Origin: Peribacillus folii
GTDB taxonomy: Bacteria; Bacillota; Bacilli; Bacillales; DSM-1321
Length of the DNA: 64,000 nucleotides
Direction: 5' to 3'
Assembly: GCF_030271255.1 (NCBI RefSeq)
Contig: NZ_JASJOM010000005.1
Location: forward strand, 124,001-188,000
The notes under the pieces are model-generated. The model did not search any database. It saw nothing but the letters and a program-made list of their open reading frames with translations, and was not told the origin of the DNA. The translations under genes and the position numbers were made by a program. Below are positions 53,564 through 63,013 of this stretch, one piece after another; within the stretch, counting starts at the first letter, position 1, and each line of letters opens with the position of its first letter.

Positions 53564-54872
53564 ATCGTGAAAGGGTGCCTTGGAGGCGATTGGCTTCAGC
53601 AATGACTTTTTCTTCGTCGATGGTGAGGGAGACGCGGTCTTTGACGACCATTTTGCCATCGATGTATACATCACTGACATCATTTCCGCGTGCGGCATAG
53701 AGCAAGTGTGAGTAGGCTTCGCTCAGCGGCTGCAGATGTTCTTTGTCGTGAGGGTAAATCGTGATGAAGTCTGCTTTTTTACCTGCTTCGAGTGATCCGG
53801 TGTGACTCATGCCGATCGCTTCGGCGCCCATTCTGGTGGCCATGGCGAGTGCGGTTTGGGCTGGGAATTTGGTGGCGTCCTTGTAGATGCCTTTTTGCAG
53901 CAAGGCCGCGGTCCTCATTTCCTCGAACATGTCAAAGTTGTTATTGGAGGCGACGCCATCGGTTGCCACGCCCACTTTGATGCCCGCATCCAGAAGGCTG
54001 ACCACATCGGCAATCCCCGAGCCGAGCTTGAGGTTGCTGATGGGGTTATGGGCCACACGGACGTCATGCTGTTTCAAGATCGACCGTTCTTCATCGTTGA
54101 GGACGACACCATGGGCCATCACGGTTGGCTGGTCGAACAGGCCTAGACGGCGAAGGTGCTCGACAGGACGGAAGCCGTAGCGTTTTTCGATGTCGAGGAT
54201 TTCAAAGTCCGTTTCCGAAACGTGAATGTGCACCATCAGGTCATTTTCCTTTGCGATCCGTGCACTCTCCGAAATCGCTTCAGGGGTACAGGCATATGGG
54301 CTATGCGGGGCGACCATGGCGGTCAGGCGGCCATCGGCAAAATGCTTATACGCTTTCGAGAACTGCTCCGCTCCGCTGAGGTTCGCTTGTTGGTCCGCTT
54401 CGGTGCCCAAGCTGAAAATCGTGTAGGAGAAGGCTCCGCGCATGCCTGTTTCGCCTATTGTTTCCATGACAGCCCCTGCATCTATTCCATTGGGGTTGAA
54501 CATATCCGAGAAGGTCGTCGTGCCTGATTTCATCATTTCCAGAAGGCCAAGCTGCGTGCTTACAGAGGCTATTTCTGTCGTGAATTGGGCTTCGATCGGC
54601 CAGATTTTCGTTTCTAGCCATGGCTTCAGCAGCATATCATCACCGATTCCGCGCAATAGCGTCATCACGATGTGGGAATGGGCATTCACAAGGCCTGGCA
54701 TCACCCATTTCCCGCCTAGGTCGACCACTTGATCTGCATCCTTCAATTGTTCGTTTGCATGCGGACCGATGGAGGAGATCATTTGGTCCTGTACAACCAT
54801 CATGCCATTTTCAAAGATTTGATTTTCCTTATCCATGGTAAAAAAAGTAGCATTCATATATATCGTTTTCAT
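53562..54872 (-). CDS. mtaD: 5-methylthioadenosine/S-adenosylhomocysteine deaminase-like amidohydrolase
   Basis: A 436-residue metal-dependent hydrolase. Metal-binding NAHSH near residue 55, HVSETDFE near 205, HGVVL near 230 and the TDGVASNNNFDMFEE segment near 280 follow the MtaD/SsnA pattern. It deaminates MTA or SAH, or a related purine. The ATG at 54872 follows TTGGAGGAG. Confidence 0.83.
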   Translation of the reverse strand: MKTIYMNATFFTMDKENQIFENGMMVVQDQMISSIGPHANEQLKDADQVVDLGGKWVMPGLVNAHSHIVMTLLRGIGDDMLLKPWLETKIWPIEAQFTTEIASVSTQLGLLEMMKSGTTTFSDMFNPNGIDAGAVMETIGETGMRGAFSYTIFSLGTEADQQANLSGAEQFSKAYKHFADGRLTAMVAPHSPYACTPEAISESARIAKENDLMVHIHVSETDFEILDIEKRYGFRPVEHLRRLGLFDQPTVMAHGVVLNDEERSILKQHDVRVAHNPISNLKLGSGIADVVSLLDAGIKVGVATDGVASNNNFDMFEEMRTAALLQKGIYKDATKFPAQTALAMATRMGAEAIGMSHTGSLEAGKKADFITIYPHDKEHLQPLSEAYSHLLYAARGNDVSDVYIDGKMVVKDRVSLTIDEEKVIAEANRLQGTLSR

Positions 54873-54981
54873 TCGTATCTCCTCCAAAGTCATATCATTG
54901 CTCAACATTCTAAACTAGTACCTTACCTGTAATCAAGTACTTCCATATTATCAGGGGTGATTGCCTTTTACCTTAGGAACC

Positions 54982-55968
54982 TCATTCCAAAAAAATCTTC
55001 CCTCTATTGCTGGCGGGAGTTTCGGCGACAGTGATGGCTTCCTGCACATCGCGAAGATCGTAGTGGGAATGTGGCAGCATGAGTTTCAGGCGATGATCGG
55101 CAATGAAGCCGAGCAGGCGGTCAAACGTTTCCTGCCAAGTCCGAACGGACGCCTGATGATTCCAATGCCGCAGATGGAACATCTTCACTTGAACCTTTGT
55201 TTGCTGTGAAATTTTCGCCCAATTGACGGATTGACCTGATAGCAGACCGATCGTCAGCAGAATGCCCGCAGGCTGAACACAAAATGCAAGCTCCGAGCCA
55301 GCAATGCCGCCCACCGAATCGATCGCCGCCTTCGCTCCGCGCCCATTCGTCACCTCCATCACGGCCTCGATCATGGAGGTCTTGGACGTGTCGACCACAT
55401 GATCCGCACCAAGCTTCAGCAGTTCATCGGTGTAGGTATCGTTTCTCGTTACGGCAATCAGCTTGAAGCCAAGGATGTTCGCTAGCTGGGTGAAGATACG
55501 GCCAATCGAAGATCCGCAGGCATTCACGAGCAATACATCATCCGGCTTCAACGCTAACGTTTCTGTGCAGATCAACCAGGCCGTCAATGGATTGATATAT
55601 AATTGTGCCGCAACATAATCCTCGATCGAATCGGGAATGACGATGGCAAGTTCGGCAGAGGTTCGTACATATTCCTGCCACGTACCTTCGCCGCGTAAAG
55701 GCAAAACTCGCTTGCCGATGAGGTCTTTCGAGACAAACGGGCCCACCTCTTCCACCACGCCGACACCTTCATAACCCGGAATTGCAGGCAAGGGAATTCT
55801 GTGGGAATAGGCGCCTCTGATGGGCAGCAGGTCAGACGGATTAATCGGACGGGTGGTCATCCGAACGAGGACTTCCCCGCCTAAAGGTTTTTGTATAGAT
55901 GTATGTTCCACTTTTATCACGTTTTGCGGATTTCCGAACTCATAGAATTTTGCGCATGTGGCTTCCAA
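54982..55968 (-). CDS. Zinc-free MDR oxidoreductase, quinone-oxidoreductase/enoyl-reductase-like
   Basis: A 328-residue medium-chain reductase without zinc ligands. INPSDLLPIRGAY, PGYEGVGVVEEVG and NACGSSIGRIFTQLA (the AxxGxxG-type NADPH loop, here with Ser-Ser) are visible. Such enzymes reduce 2-enoyl or quinone substrates with NADPH. Start at ATG 55968. Confidence 0.8.
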   Translation of the reverse strand: MEATCAKFYEFGNPQNVIKVEHTSIQKPLGGEVLVRMTTRPINPSDLLPIRGAYSHRIPLPAIPGYEGVGVVEEVGPFVSKDLIGKRVLPLRGEGTWQEYVRTSAELAIVIPDSIEDYVAAQLYINPLTAWLICTETLALKPDDVLLVNACGSSIGRIFTQLANILGFKLIAVTRNDTYTDELLKLGADHVVDTSKTSMIEAVMEVTNGRGAKAAIDSVGGIAGSELAFCVQPAGILLTIGLLSGQSVNWAKISQQTKVQVKMFHLRHWNHQASVRTWQETFDRLLGFIADHRLKLMLPHSHYDLRDVQEAITVAETPASNRGKIFLE

Positions 55969-56022
55969 TATCGTAAGTCTCCTTCACTATCAAGTTCCTT
56001 CTATTTTATCATGATGAAAAAA

Positions 56023-56050
56023 AATCAGGGAGATGGATATCCCCCTGATT
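56023..56050 (-). terminator. Terminator of the siderophore transport operon
   Basis: A hairpin AATCAGGGGG / CCCTGATT followed on the minus strand by eight T. Confidence 0.8.
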
Positions 56051-56062
56051 GTGCCACACGTT

Positions 56063-56854
56063 TTATGGATTTTGTGCCAGCCCAATCGGAATGCATAACG
56101 GCGTTTGGTCGACAGGATTTTCGATGATGCAGCATTCCAGTCTAAAGACGTCCTTGATCATTTCTTTGGTAAACACCGTTTCAGGCGGCCCCTCTTTATA
56201 GATTTTCCCCTTCACGATGCTAATCAGATGATCGGCATATTGTGCTGCTTGATTTAAATCATGTAAAACCATGACAATCGTGCGTCCGTAGGTTTGGTTT
56301 AGATCGCGCAGTAATTCCAATATTTCGATTTGGTGTGCTAGATCAAGATACGTTGTCGGCTCGTCCAATAGTAAAAGGTCCGTTTCTTGTACCAAGGCCA
56401 TCGAAATCCACGCTCTTTGCCGTTGTCCTCCAGACAAGGCATCCAGAGTCCGATCAGCGAACTCCGTCATTTTAGTTGCGGATAACGCCCGGTCGACAAT
56501 GGCCTCATCCTCCGGGGTTCGTCTGGAAAATAGCCCCTTATGCGGATGCCTGCCATAATGACACAGTTCCTTAACGGTTATATCCTCAGGAGCCTCCGGA
56601 GCTTGGGGCAGGATGGCCAATTTCCTTGCCACTTCCTTGGAAGATTGAAGGGCGATCGCTTTTCCATCTAAATAGATCGTCCCTTCCTGAGGCATCAATA
56701 ATCGAGCCAGGGACCGCAGGATGGTGGACTTGCCGCATCCATTGGCTCCTATGATTATACTTATTTTGCCTTCCGGGATATCTAAATCGATATCGTCGAT
56801 GATTCGATTGTATCCGTAAGAGAGAGTAAGATGCTCTGCTGATAATGTTGTCAT
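56063..56854 (-). CDS. Fe-siderophore ABC transporter ATP-binding protein (FecE/YusV-like)
   Basis: A 263-residue ATPase: Walker A GANGCGKS, signature [10 protein letters not shown], Walker [14 protein letters not shown]-loop in [12 protein letters not shown]. Last gene of the operon, following two permease genes. It energises uptake of a ferric siderophore. Confidence 0.9.
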   Translation of the reverse strand: MTTLSAEHLTLSYGYNRIIDDIDLDIPEGKISIIIGANGCGKSTILRSLARLLMPQEGTIYLDGKAIALQSSKEVARKLAILPQAPEAPEDITVKELCHYGRHPHKGLFSRRTPEDEAIVDRALSATKMTEFADRTLDALSGGQRQRAWISMALVQETDLLLLDEPTTYLDLAHQIEILELLRDLNQTYGRTIVMVLHDLNQAAQYADHLISIVKGKIYKEGPPETVFTKEMIKDVFRLECCIIENPVDQTPLCIPIGLAQNP

Positions 56855-56869
56855 AATCGCCAGCCTTCC

Positions 56870-57877
56870 TTATGTTATTTTTCGTTCACGACGTAATAAA
56901 TATAGAAAATACGGCACGCCGATCACCGCTGTGATAATTCCGGCGGGTATTTCGATTGGCGGGAATAATCCCCTTCCCAGGCTATCGGCAACAAGCAGAA
57001 AAATCGAACCGAAAAGAGCGGATGCAGGAAGTAATACCTTAAATTTCGATCCTACCAGTCTTCGGGCAATATGGGGGGCAATCAAACCAATGAAGCCGAT
57101 GGAGCCGACTGCCGCTACACATACTCCGATCAAAATGACCGATACACCCAGTAATAGATAGCGCAGGGATTTTGATTTTTCACCGAGACCTGTAGCTATA
57201 TCGTCGCCAAGGCTCAGCACATCCAATTTCGACGTCAAGGGAATCAATATCGGGACCAGAAGAAGGCATGGCAGCAAAAGGAATACTTGATCCCACCCTC
57301 TTCCCCATAAACTGCCGGTCAACCACAGCAGTGTCGTATTGACATCATCCGGGAATTTGACCATGAAATACTCTATGCCCGCTTGACATATGGAACCTAA
57401 AGCAATTCCCACCAAAGCTAACGTATTCGGCTGAGCTCCTTTTTTATAAACGAATAGCATTAAAATGGCCGCCGTGATCGCCGCTCCGATGAAGGCTGAG
57501 AGAGGCAGGATGATGATGGGTGATTGCGGAAATAACACGATTACGATAACGGCCGCCAATCCGGCCCCTTTCGTTACCCCGATCACATCGGGAGAAGCCA
57601 ATGGATTCCGCAGGACTCCCTGCAAGATGGCCCCAGCCGCTGCCAATCCCGCTCCCACTATCACTGCAATTAAAATGCGTGGTATCCGGTAGTTGTGAAG
57701 AATGAATGCCTGGCTTTGCATCCCCTCTCCAAGGAGGTTTTGGATGATTTTTAAAGGGGAAATATAGATCGCCCCCAACCCGAGGCTTAGCAACGAGAGC
57801 AACAACGTGATCAAGGCAAGCAACAGGAGAATGGTACGTGGGCGCACTCTTGCTTTCACATTCCGTTTTAAAGTCAT
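56870..57877 (-). CDS. Fe-siderophore ABC transporter permease (FecD-type)
   Basis: A 335-residue permease with about nine helices. GLAAAGAILQGVLRNPLASPDVIGV and GFIGLIAPHIARRLVG are hallmarks of the FecCD/BtuC family. It overlaps the stop of the companion permease by 4 bp. Confidence 0.9.
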   Translation of the reverse strand: MTLKRNVKARVRPRTILLLLALITLLLSLLSLGLGAIYISPLKIIQNLLGEGMQSQAFILHNYRIPRILIAVIVGAGLAAAGAILQGVLRNPLASPDVIGVTKGAGLAAVIVIVLFPQSPIIILPLSAFIGAAITAAILMLFVYKKGAQPNTLALVGIALGSICQAGIEYFMVKFPDDVNTTLLWLTGSLWGRGWDQVFLLLPCLLLVPILIPLTSKLDVLSLGDDIATGLGEKSKSLRYLLLGVSVILIGVCVAAVGSIGFIGLIAPHIARRLVGSKFKVLLPASALFGSIFLLVADSLGRGLFPPIEIPAGIITAVIGVPYFLYLLRRERKIT

Positions 57878-58878
57878 TGCTTAATATTCCTCCCTCTTCT
57901 CGCTAAATAAAGGAAGAACGGTGCACCGATAATAGCTGTTACGATTCCTACCGGCGACTCGAACGGATAGGCGATAAAACGGGCGAGAACATCTGCATAT
58001 ACTAACAATAAAGCCCCGAATAAGGCAGAAAAGGGAATGATCCTTCGATAGTCCCCACCCACCAGCTTTCTGGCGATATGGGGAACGATCAGTCCAACAA
58101 AGCCGACGGGTCCTGCGACGGCAACCGAGGAACCTGCCAGGATGATTACCAGGAGCCCTGCAAGAATCCGGATTCGGTGAACCTTCTGCCCAAGCCCTTG
58201 GGCCATATTTTCTCCTAAGACAAGGATGGAAACAGAGCGGGAGAGCACGGCAGCAAGACATAGCCCTAACAAGGACCATGGGAGAATCAGGTTTACATGC
58301 GTCCAGGTCTTTCCATTTATCGATCCGACTAGCCAATAGAGCACGTCTTTCGCTTGCTCATTGAAGATGATCATGCCTTGCGTCAAAGAAGATAAAAAAA
58401 AGTGAACAGCCATCCCAGCCAATGCCAGCTTCACTTGTGTCATTCCTCCTCCCGAGGCAAACGAATAAACCAACATGCCACCCACTGCTGCCCCGGCAAA
58501 TGCAAGACAAACGAGCGAGGCGGATGATAGGTTGGGAAAGAAGACAAAAGCGGACACGATGAAAAATGAGGCTCCGGCGTTCACGCCAAACACCTGTGGC
58601 GAGGCTAATGAATTTCGGGTGATTGCCTGCATGAGGGCACCAGCCACCGCTAGATTTGCCCCGACGAGGGCCCCGACCAAGGCCCGGGGTAAGCGTATGG
58701 TCCTGATGATGGTTTGTTCCTTGGACGAATCCATTTCAAAAAAGGATTTCAGCACCATTGATGCATCAATATCCGCTGCCCCCACCGCAATACTGGATAA
58801 AATTCCTGATATCAACAAAACCACTCCAGCTATAGCTGTAGCATATACTTTCACTTTACCTTTACCTATAATTTCCAT
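57874..58878 (-). CDS. Fe-siderophore ABC transporter permease (FecD-type)
   Basis: A 334-residue partner of the other permease, with ANLAVAGALMQAITRNSLASPQVFGV and GFVGLIVPHIARKLVG. Together they form the heterodimeric channel. Its gene lies 85 bp after the binding-protein gene, behind a hairpin. Confidence 0.9.
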   Translation of the reverse strand: MEIIGKGKVKVYATAIAGVVLLISGILSSIAVGAADIDASMVLKSFFEMDSSKEQTIIRTIRLPRALVGALVGANLAVAGALMQAITRNSLASPQVFGVNAGASFFIVSAFVFFPNLSSASLVCLAFAGAAVGGMLVYSFASGGGMTQVKLALAGMAVHFFLSSLTQGMIIFNEQAKDVLYWLVGSINGKTWTHVNLILPWSLLGLCLAAVLSRSVSILVLGENMAQGLGQKVHRIRILAGLLVIILAGSSVAVAGPVGFVGLIVPHIARKLVGGDYRRIIPFSALFGALLLVYADVLARFIAYPFESPVGIVTAIIGAPFFLYLARRGRNIKQ

Positions 58879-58926
58879 TTAGAGACAACACACTTCCTAA
58901 CGAAATTTAAAACGATTGGAAAAAAG

Positions 58927-58951
58927 AAGTAAGAAACATGTTTCTTACTTC
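58927..58951 (-). terminator. Internal terminator-like hairpin after the binding-protein gene
   Basis: The palindrome AAGTAAGAAACATGTTTCTT..., with CTTTTTTCC after it on the minus strand. It probably lets the binding protein be made in excess over the permeases. Confidence 0.65.
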
Positions 58952-58963
58952 TCTGTTATTCCT

Positions 58964-59932
58964 TTATTTTTCATCAAGCATTTTGATCGTGTCCTTGGCG
59001 ATGGCTTCTGCTGATACAACACCACGGTATCTTGTCCATAAATCACGATCGACGCTATAAACTTGCCCGTTTTTTACGGCCTTCAGATTTTTCCAAAGAG
59101 GATTATCCTTCCACTCATCAGTCAGTAGCTTGCCCTCATTGTTCGCCAGCAGCAAGACATCTGGATCAATTTCGACAAGCTGCTCCAAATTCATCTCGGC
59201 ATGCGGCTGATCCTGCTGAATGGCATTCTTCAATCCAAGCCGTTCAAGTAATTCTCCATCATATGAAGAAGAAGTATGGGCTTGGAAGGAAGTATCGCGT
59301 ACAACGGCTGGCAGAACCGTCATATTGGTATTGACCGTAAGCTTTGCCTTCAGGTCCTCAATCGTTTTTTCATGTTCTGTCAATCGTTTTGCAGCGGCAG
59401 CTTCCTGGTTGACTGCCTTTGCGATCGTTTTAAACGAATCCAGGTTTTCTTGATAAGTAGACTCCCGGCTTTTCAGGATAATCGTAGGGGCAATTTTTTG
59501 CAGATCTTTATAAATCCCTTTATGACGCTCGGCATCTGCAATGATTAAATCCGGCTGTAAAGAACTGATCACCTCTAAATTTGGCTGTTCACGCGTTCCT
59601 ACAGAGGTATAATCGATTTCTTTTCCTACAAGTTTTGTAATCATATCTTTTTTGTTATCATCCGAAATCCCAATCGGCTCCATGCCTAAGCCATTTAAAG
59701 AATCCACGAAAGATAACTCAAGGGTAACGATTTTTTTGGGCGTATTCTTGATTTCCGTTTCCCCCATTTCGTGCTTGATGGTTCTAATGTTTTGATTCTT
59801 TGCTTCTGCAGATGTTTGATCTGCTTCTGTCGTTTTTTGGGAGGTATTGCATCCTGACAATATCATCATCATCGTGAACAACAGGATGAATATTCCTCCG
59901 CCTACTGTTCTTGCTTTCTTGGATTCCCGCAT
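58964..59932 (-). CDS. Fe-siderophore ABC transporter substrate-binding lipoprotein
   Basis: A 322-residue class III binding protein. The lipobox is ILSGC. KHEMGETEIKNTPKKIVTL and LQPDLIIADAERHKGIYKDL are typical of the FecB/YfiY type, which in B. subtilis bind schizokinen/arthrobactin. The ATG 59932 follows AAAGGGTG. A Fur box and promoter stand upstream. Confidence 0.88.
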   Translation of the reverse strand: MRESKKARTVGGGIFILLFTMMMILSGCNTSQKTTEADQTSAEAKNQNIRTIKHEMGETEIKNTPKKIVTLELSFVDSLNGLGMEPIGISDDNKKDMITKLVGKEIDYTSVGTREQPNLEVISSLQPDLIIADAERHKGIYKDLQKIAPTIILKSRESTYQENLDSFKTIAKAVNQEAAAAKRLTEHEKTIEDLKAKLTVNTNMTVLPAVVRDTSFQAHTSSSYDGELLERLGLKNAIQQDQPHAEMNLEQLVEIDPDVLLLANNEGKLLTDEWKDNPLWKNLKAVKNGQVYSVDRDLWTRYRGVVSAEAIAKDTIKMLDEK

Positions 59933-59970
59933 TGTTTGCACCCTTTCTGTTTTAGCAATGAAGTTATAAT

Positions 59971-60027
59971 TGAAAATGATTATCATTATCTTGTTGTTAT
60001 GATAAAGTCATGCATTACTACCGTCAA
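59971..60027 (-). promoter_or_regulatory. Fur-controlled promoter of the siderophore operon
   Basis: On the minus strand TTGACG (60022-60027) and TATCAT (59999-60004) stand 17 bp apart. Just after the expected start point lies a Fur box (TGAAAATGATTATCATTATC read on the plus strand, 59971-59990), one base off the 7-1-7 consensus. Iron-loaded Fur would block it. Confidence 0.85.
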
Positions 60028-60110
60028 CATTTCTGAAATTTTGTGAATAAAAATCATTATGGCCATTAACAACGACTGCATGCATTTAATTGCTCAGCGG
60101 CTCAAAATTA

Positions 60111-60139
60111 AAAAGGCAAACCCCAAGGGCTTGCCTTTT
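60111..60139 (-). terminator. Terminator of the MFS gene
   Basis: The hairpin AAAAGGCAAG...TTTGCCTTTT with T-run on the minus strand, 26 bp after the stop. Confidence 0.8.
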
Positions 60140-60164
60140 CATCGACGATGTATGCGTTATCATT

Positions 60165-61403
60165 TCAGCGGACGGTGATTTTCTTTTTATCAGGATCTGC
60201 TATAAAAGGATGGACCTCAGGGGAAGATTTCCCTTTTGCTGGTTTGACCTTTCCTCTGATCAGGAGCGTGGACACGATCGACAGGATGCCAATGATGAGG
60301 AAGCCAGTCGTCCTTGAAAACATTTCTATCAATATCCCGATCAGGACAGGGCCCAAAAACATCCCCCCGGAATAGAGACTTTGGAATAAGCCCAGTCTCG
60401 TGGATTGCTTGATCTCCGGTATGTTTTCAACGGCCCAGGAAGTGACGACCGTAAAGATCAAGCCGTATCCAAAGCCTTGAATGGCTTGCAGGAGGAAAAG
60501 CATTGACAGGTTTTGGGCATAAGGAATCGCTATCACGATCACCCCTTGCACTACCGCCCCTATGAATGCCGTTTTCGTTAACCCGATTCTTTTATAAAAA
60601 AAGCTGCCGCATAATGCTGCCGCTGCCCCATATATGACCAGATGCGTGTTTGCGAGCATTCCGATTATCAAGGGATTTGCGCCAAGGTCCGTTGCAACCA
60701 AAGGAGTGAACGTATCCCTCGTCGCGATGGTCACCATCAAGGCAACCGTTGCCAAGGCGGAAATGATCCAGATTTTTTTATCGGTGATTTGCTCCACCAG
60801 TATTTTCTTGTCGTATTTCGCTTTGATATCCTTTACGCTCAAATCCTTCGTGAAGCAGGTTAGTATCAACGCAAGGATCGCTGCGGCAACAGCGACCAGG
60901 AAACTGTAACGATAGCCATAGCTATTGGCCACCAACGCACCGGTCGTCGTACCCAGGATCGAGCCAATCGGCGATGCGACGCTCAATATGGCGACAGCCT
61001 TCGCAGCTTCCTTCACGCCATAATAGGAAGCGAACATGACGTTGTAAATCACCCACGTCGAGCCTGTCAGTCCATCTGAAATCTTCCCGAGGTACAGGGT
61101 TGTTGCATTCGGTATGAAAAAGGCTAACGTCCACAAGACGATCGTGACCAGCAGCCCCACCTGGATGAACAATCTCCGTTTATGCATCATGTCAGAAAGC
61201 ACACCCAATGGTAGTCTGGTCAGTAAGGCGACTATCCCCGATATTCCGATTATGCTGCCGATCACCACGGAGTCGAATCCAAGTTCCTTGGCATAAGAGG
61301 AGATAAATGGGTCAAAGGCCGTAATGGTGACAAAGAACAATAAGCTAATGATAAAGAATAAAATCGTTTCTTTTCGATTGTTCAATTTATTGGTGCGGTT
61401 CAT
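60165..61403 (-). CDS. MFS transporter, 412 aa
   Basis: Twelve helices. The N half has LPLGVLSDMMHKRRLF (motif A), then GKISDGLTGSTWVIYNVMFASYYG; the C half GLFQSLYSGGMFLGPVLIG. It is a close paralogue of the partial MFS gene at 63014-64000. The pair flank an amidase gene. Export of a drug-like or amide compound is possible; the direction is not shown. The ATG 61403 follows GAGAGGGTGG. Confidence 0.85.
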   Translation of the reverse strand: MNRTNKLNNRKETILFFIISLLFFVTITAFDPFISSYAKELGFDSVVIGSIIGISGIVALLTRLPLGVLSDMMHKRRLFIQVGLLVTIVLWTLAFFIPNATTLYLGKISDGLTGSTWVIYNVMFASYYGVKEAAKAVAILSVASPIGSILGTTTGALVANSYGYRYSFLVAVAAAILALILTCFTKDLSVKDIKAKYDKKILVEQITDKKIWIISALATVALMVTIATRDTFTPLVATDLGANPLIIGMLANTHLVIYGAAAALCGSFFYKRIGLTKTAFIGAVVQGVIVIAIPYAQNLSMLFLLQAIQGFGYGLIFTVVTSWAVENIPEIKQSTRLGLFQSLYSGGMFLGPVLIGILIEMFSRTTGFLIIGILSIVSTLLIRGKVKPAKGKSSPEVHPFIADPDKKKITVR

Positions 61404-61624
61404 ATTTTCCACCCTCTCATTCCCCTTTCATCCCTGTAGTCAGAAAAAGGCTATGTCATTAATGTTTACACATATTCCTCATATACTTTCCAAGGCGAAA
61501 CTCTGCAGGGACAGCTTGTCTTGATCGTTTTGAGCCTCACTTTTTCATATGACTCATCTCTTCCATTCTTCTTTTTGTACCGTCCAGATTTTTTCTGGAT
61601 GAACTGGCTAAACGATTGCTTCAT

Positions 61625-62989
61625 TTAATTCAATTGAAGGTGCCGTTCAGAGTAAAAATTAGTCAAGGCATATTGCTCATAGGCATATCCAGCACGAAAT
61701 AAGAGATCCTCCCTATTGTGATTGGCGACTAACTGTAATCCGAGTGGAATGCCCGTACCCGTAAGACCAGCAGGTATTGAGAGTACGGGGTGCCCCGTGA
61801 TGTTAAATGGACTCGTGTACCGAATCAGACAATCCCCGATAGATTCGTTTACCCCGTCAATCGTCACTTCTTCTGCCTGTACGTCAGGTGTCACTATAGG
61901 CATCGCCGGGGTGATCATCACATCAATATCCGTAAAGATTCCTGAAAATCTGCGAGTCCATTCTGCTCTTATTTGCATAGCAGTCAAATAGTCAAACGCC
62001 GAAATGAGCCGACTTTTTTCGAATGTTTTTTGTGCACCTTCACTGTAAAGGTGGAAAGCAGTCTGGATTCGTTCTTGGTGAACCACTCCCACTTCAGACG
62101 TCCCAAATGTCGTTGCTATTCTTACTACATCCGTTAAAAAAGAGGTATCTACTTCTACTACGTCAGCTCCTAGATCGGTCATATTCCGGATTGCCTTTTC
62201 GTACATGCTGCGGACTTCATGATCCATCGTTTCATTGAAATAATGTGTCGGGAGACCGATCCTCAATCCTGCCAGCCCATTCAGGCATGCCCTTGTGTAC
62301 GGGATGTTTGTTAGGGCTTGCATAATGATCGCTGTATCCTCAACGTTTCCTGAAATAGGCCCTGCGTGATCCAAGGTCCGCGATAGCGGGGTCATTCCCT
62401 TCATGCTAACCAAATCATAGGTGGGCTTCATGCCTACAACCCCACAACAAGCTGCTGGCACACGAATCGAGCCTGCAGTATCGGTACCGATTGAACCTAA
62501 GCAAAGGTTCGCTGCTACAGCTGCTGCTGAACCGCCACTTGATCCGCCCGCAGTCTTATCCCGATTCCATGGATTTATGACATCACCAAAAAATGGATTA
62601 TGGGAGGTGATGCCAAATGCATACTCATACATGTTCGTTTTACCAAGTGAAATACTGCCCTCTTGCTCAAGCTTTGTCACGACTTCAGCATCTTCAGCCG
62701 GGATTCGCTTCCCATCGATTATTGAGCCGCTGGTTGTTAAGATCCCTTCAGTATCAATAGAATCTTTATACGAAATAGGCACGCCCAACAGGCCACTCGC
62801 TTCTCCTGCGCTCAGCTTCACTTCCGCCTTTTTTGCCTGATCTAAAGCCTTTTCTTCCGTTAGTGTAATGTAGGCATGCATGTCTGGATTTAATTCTCTT
62901 ATTCTTTTTACATACCATTTTGTGATTTCCGTAGGGGAAAACTGTTTCGTTTTATATCCTTCCATTAGTTCTTTTATCGTTACGATCAA
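61625..62989 (-). CDS. Amidase signature family hydrolase
   Basis: A 454-residue amidase with the triad Lys (PISYKDS near residue 72), cis-Ser in GGSSGGSAAAVAA and nucleophile Ser in GTDTAGSIRVPAA. The protein resembles GatA in fold but the operon is not gatCAB. It starts at TTG after AAGGGGTGG and lies between two MFS paralogues. Substrate unknown. Confidence 0.87.
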   Translation of the reverse strand: MIVTIKELMEGYKTKQFSPTEITKWYVKRIRELNPDMHAYITLTEEKALDQAKKAEVKLSAGEASGLLGVPISYKDSIDTEGILTTSGSIIDGKRIPAEDAEVVTKLEQEGSISLGKTNMYEYAFGITSHNPFFGDVINPWNRDKTAGGSSGGSAAAVAANLCLGSIGTDTAGSIRVPAACCGVVGMKPTYDLVSMKGMTPLSRTLDHAGPISGNVEDTAIIMQALTNIPYTRACLNGLAGLRIGLPTHYFNETMDHEVRSMYEKAIRNMTDLGADVVEVDTSFLTDVVRIATTFGTSEVGVVHQERIQTAFHLYSEGAQKTFEKSRLISAFDYLTAMQIRAEWTRRFSGIFTDIDVMITPAMPIVTPDVQAEEVTIDGVNESIGDCLIRYTSPFNITGHPVLSIPAGLTGTGIPLGLQLVANHNREDLLFRAGYAYEQYALTNFYSERHLQLN

Positions 62990-63013
62990 TTTGCACCACC
63001 CCTTCCATTTGTA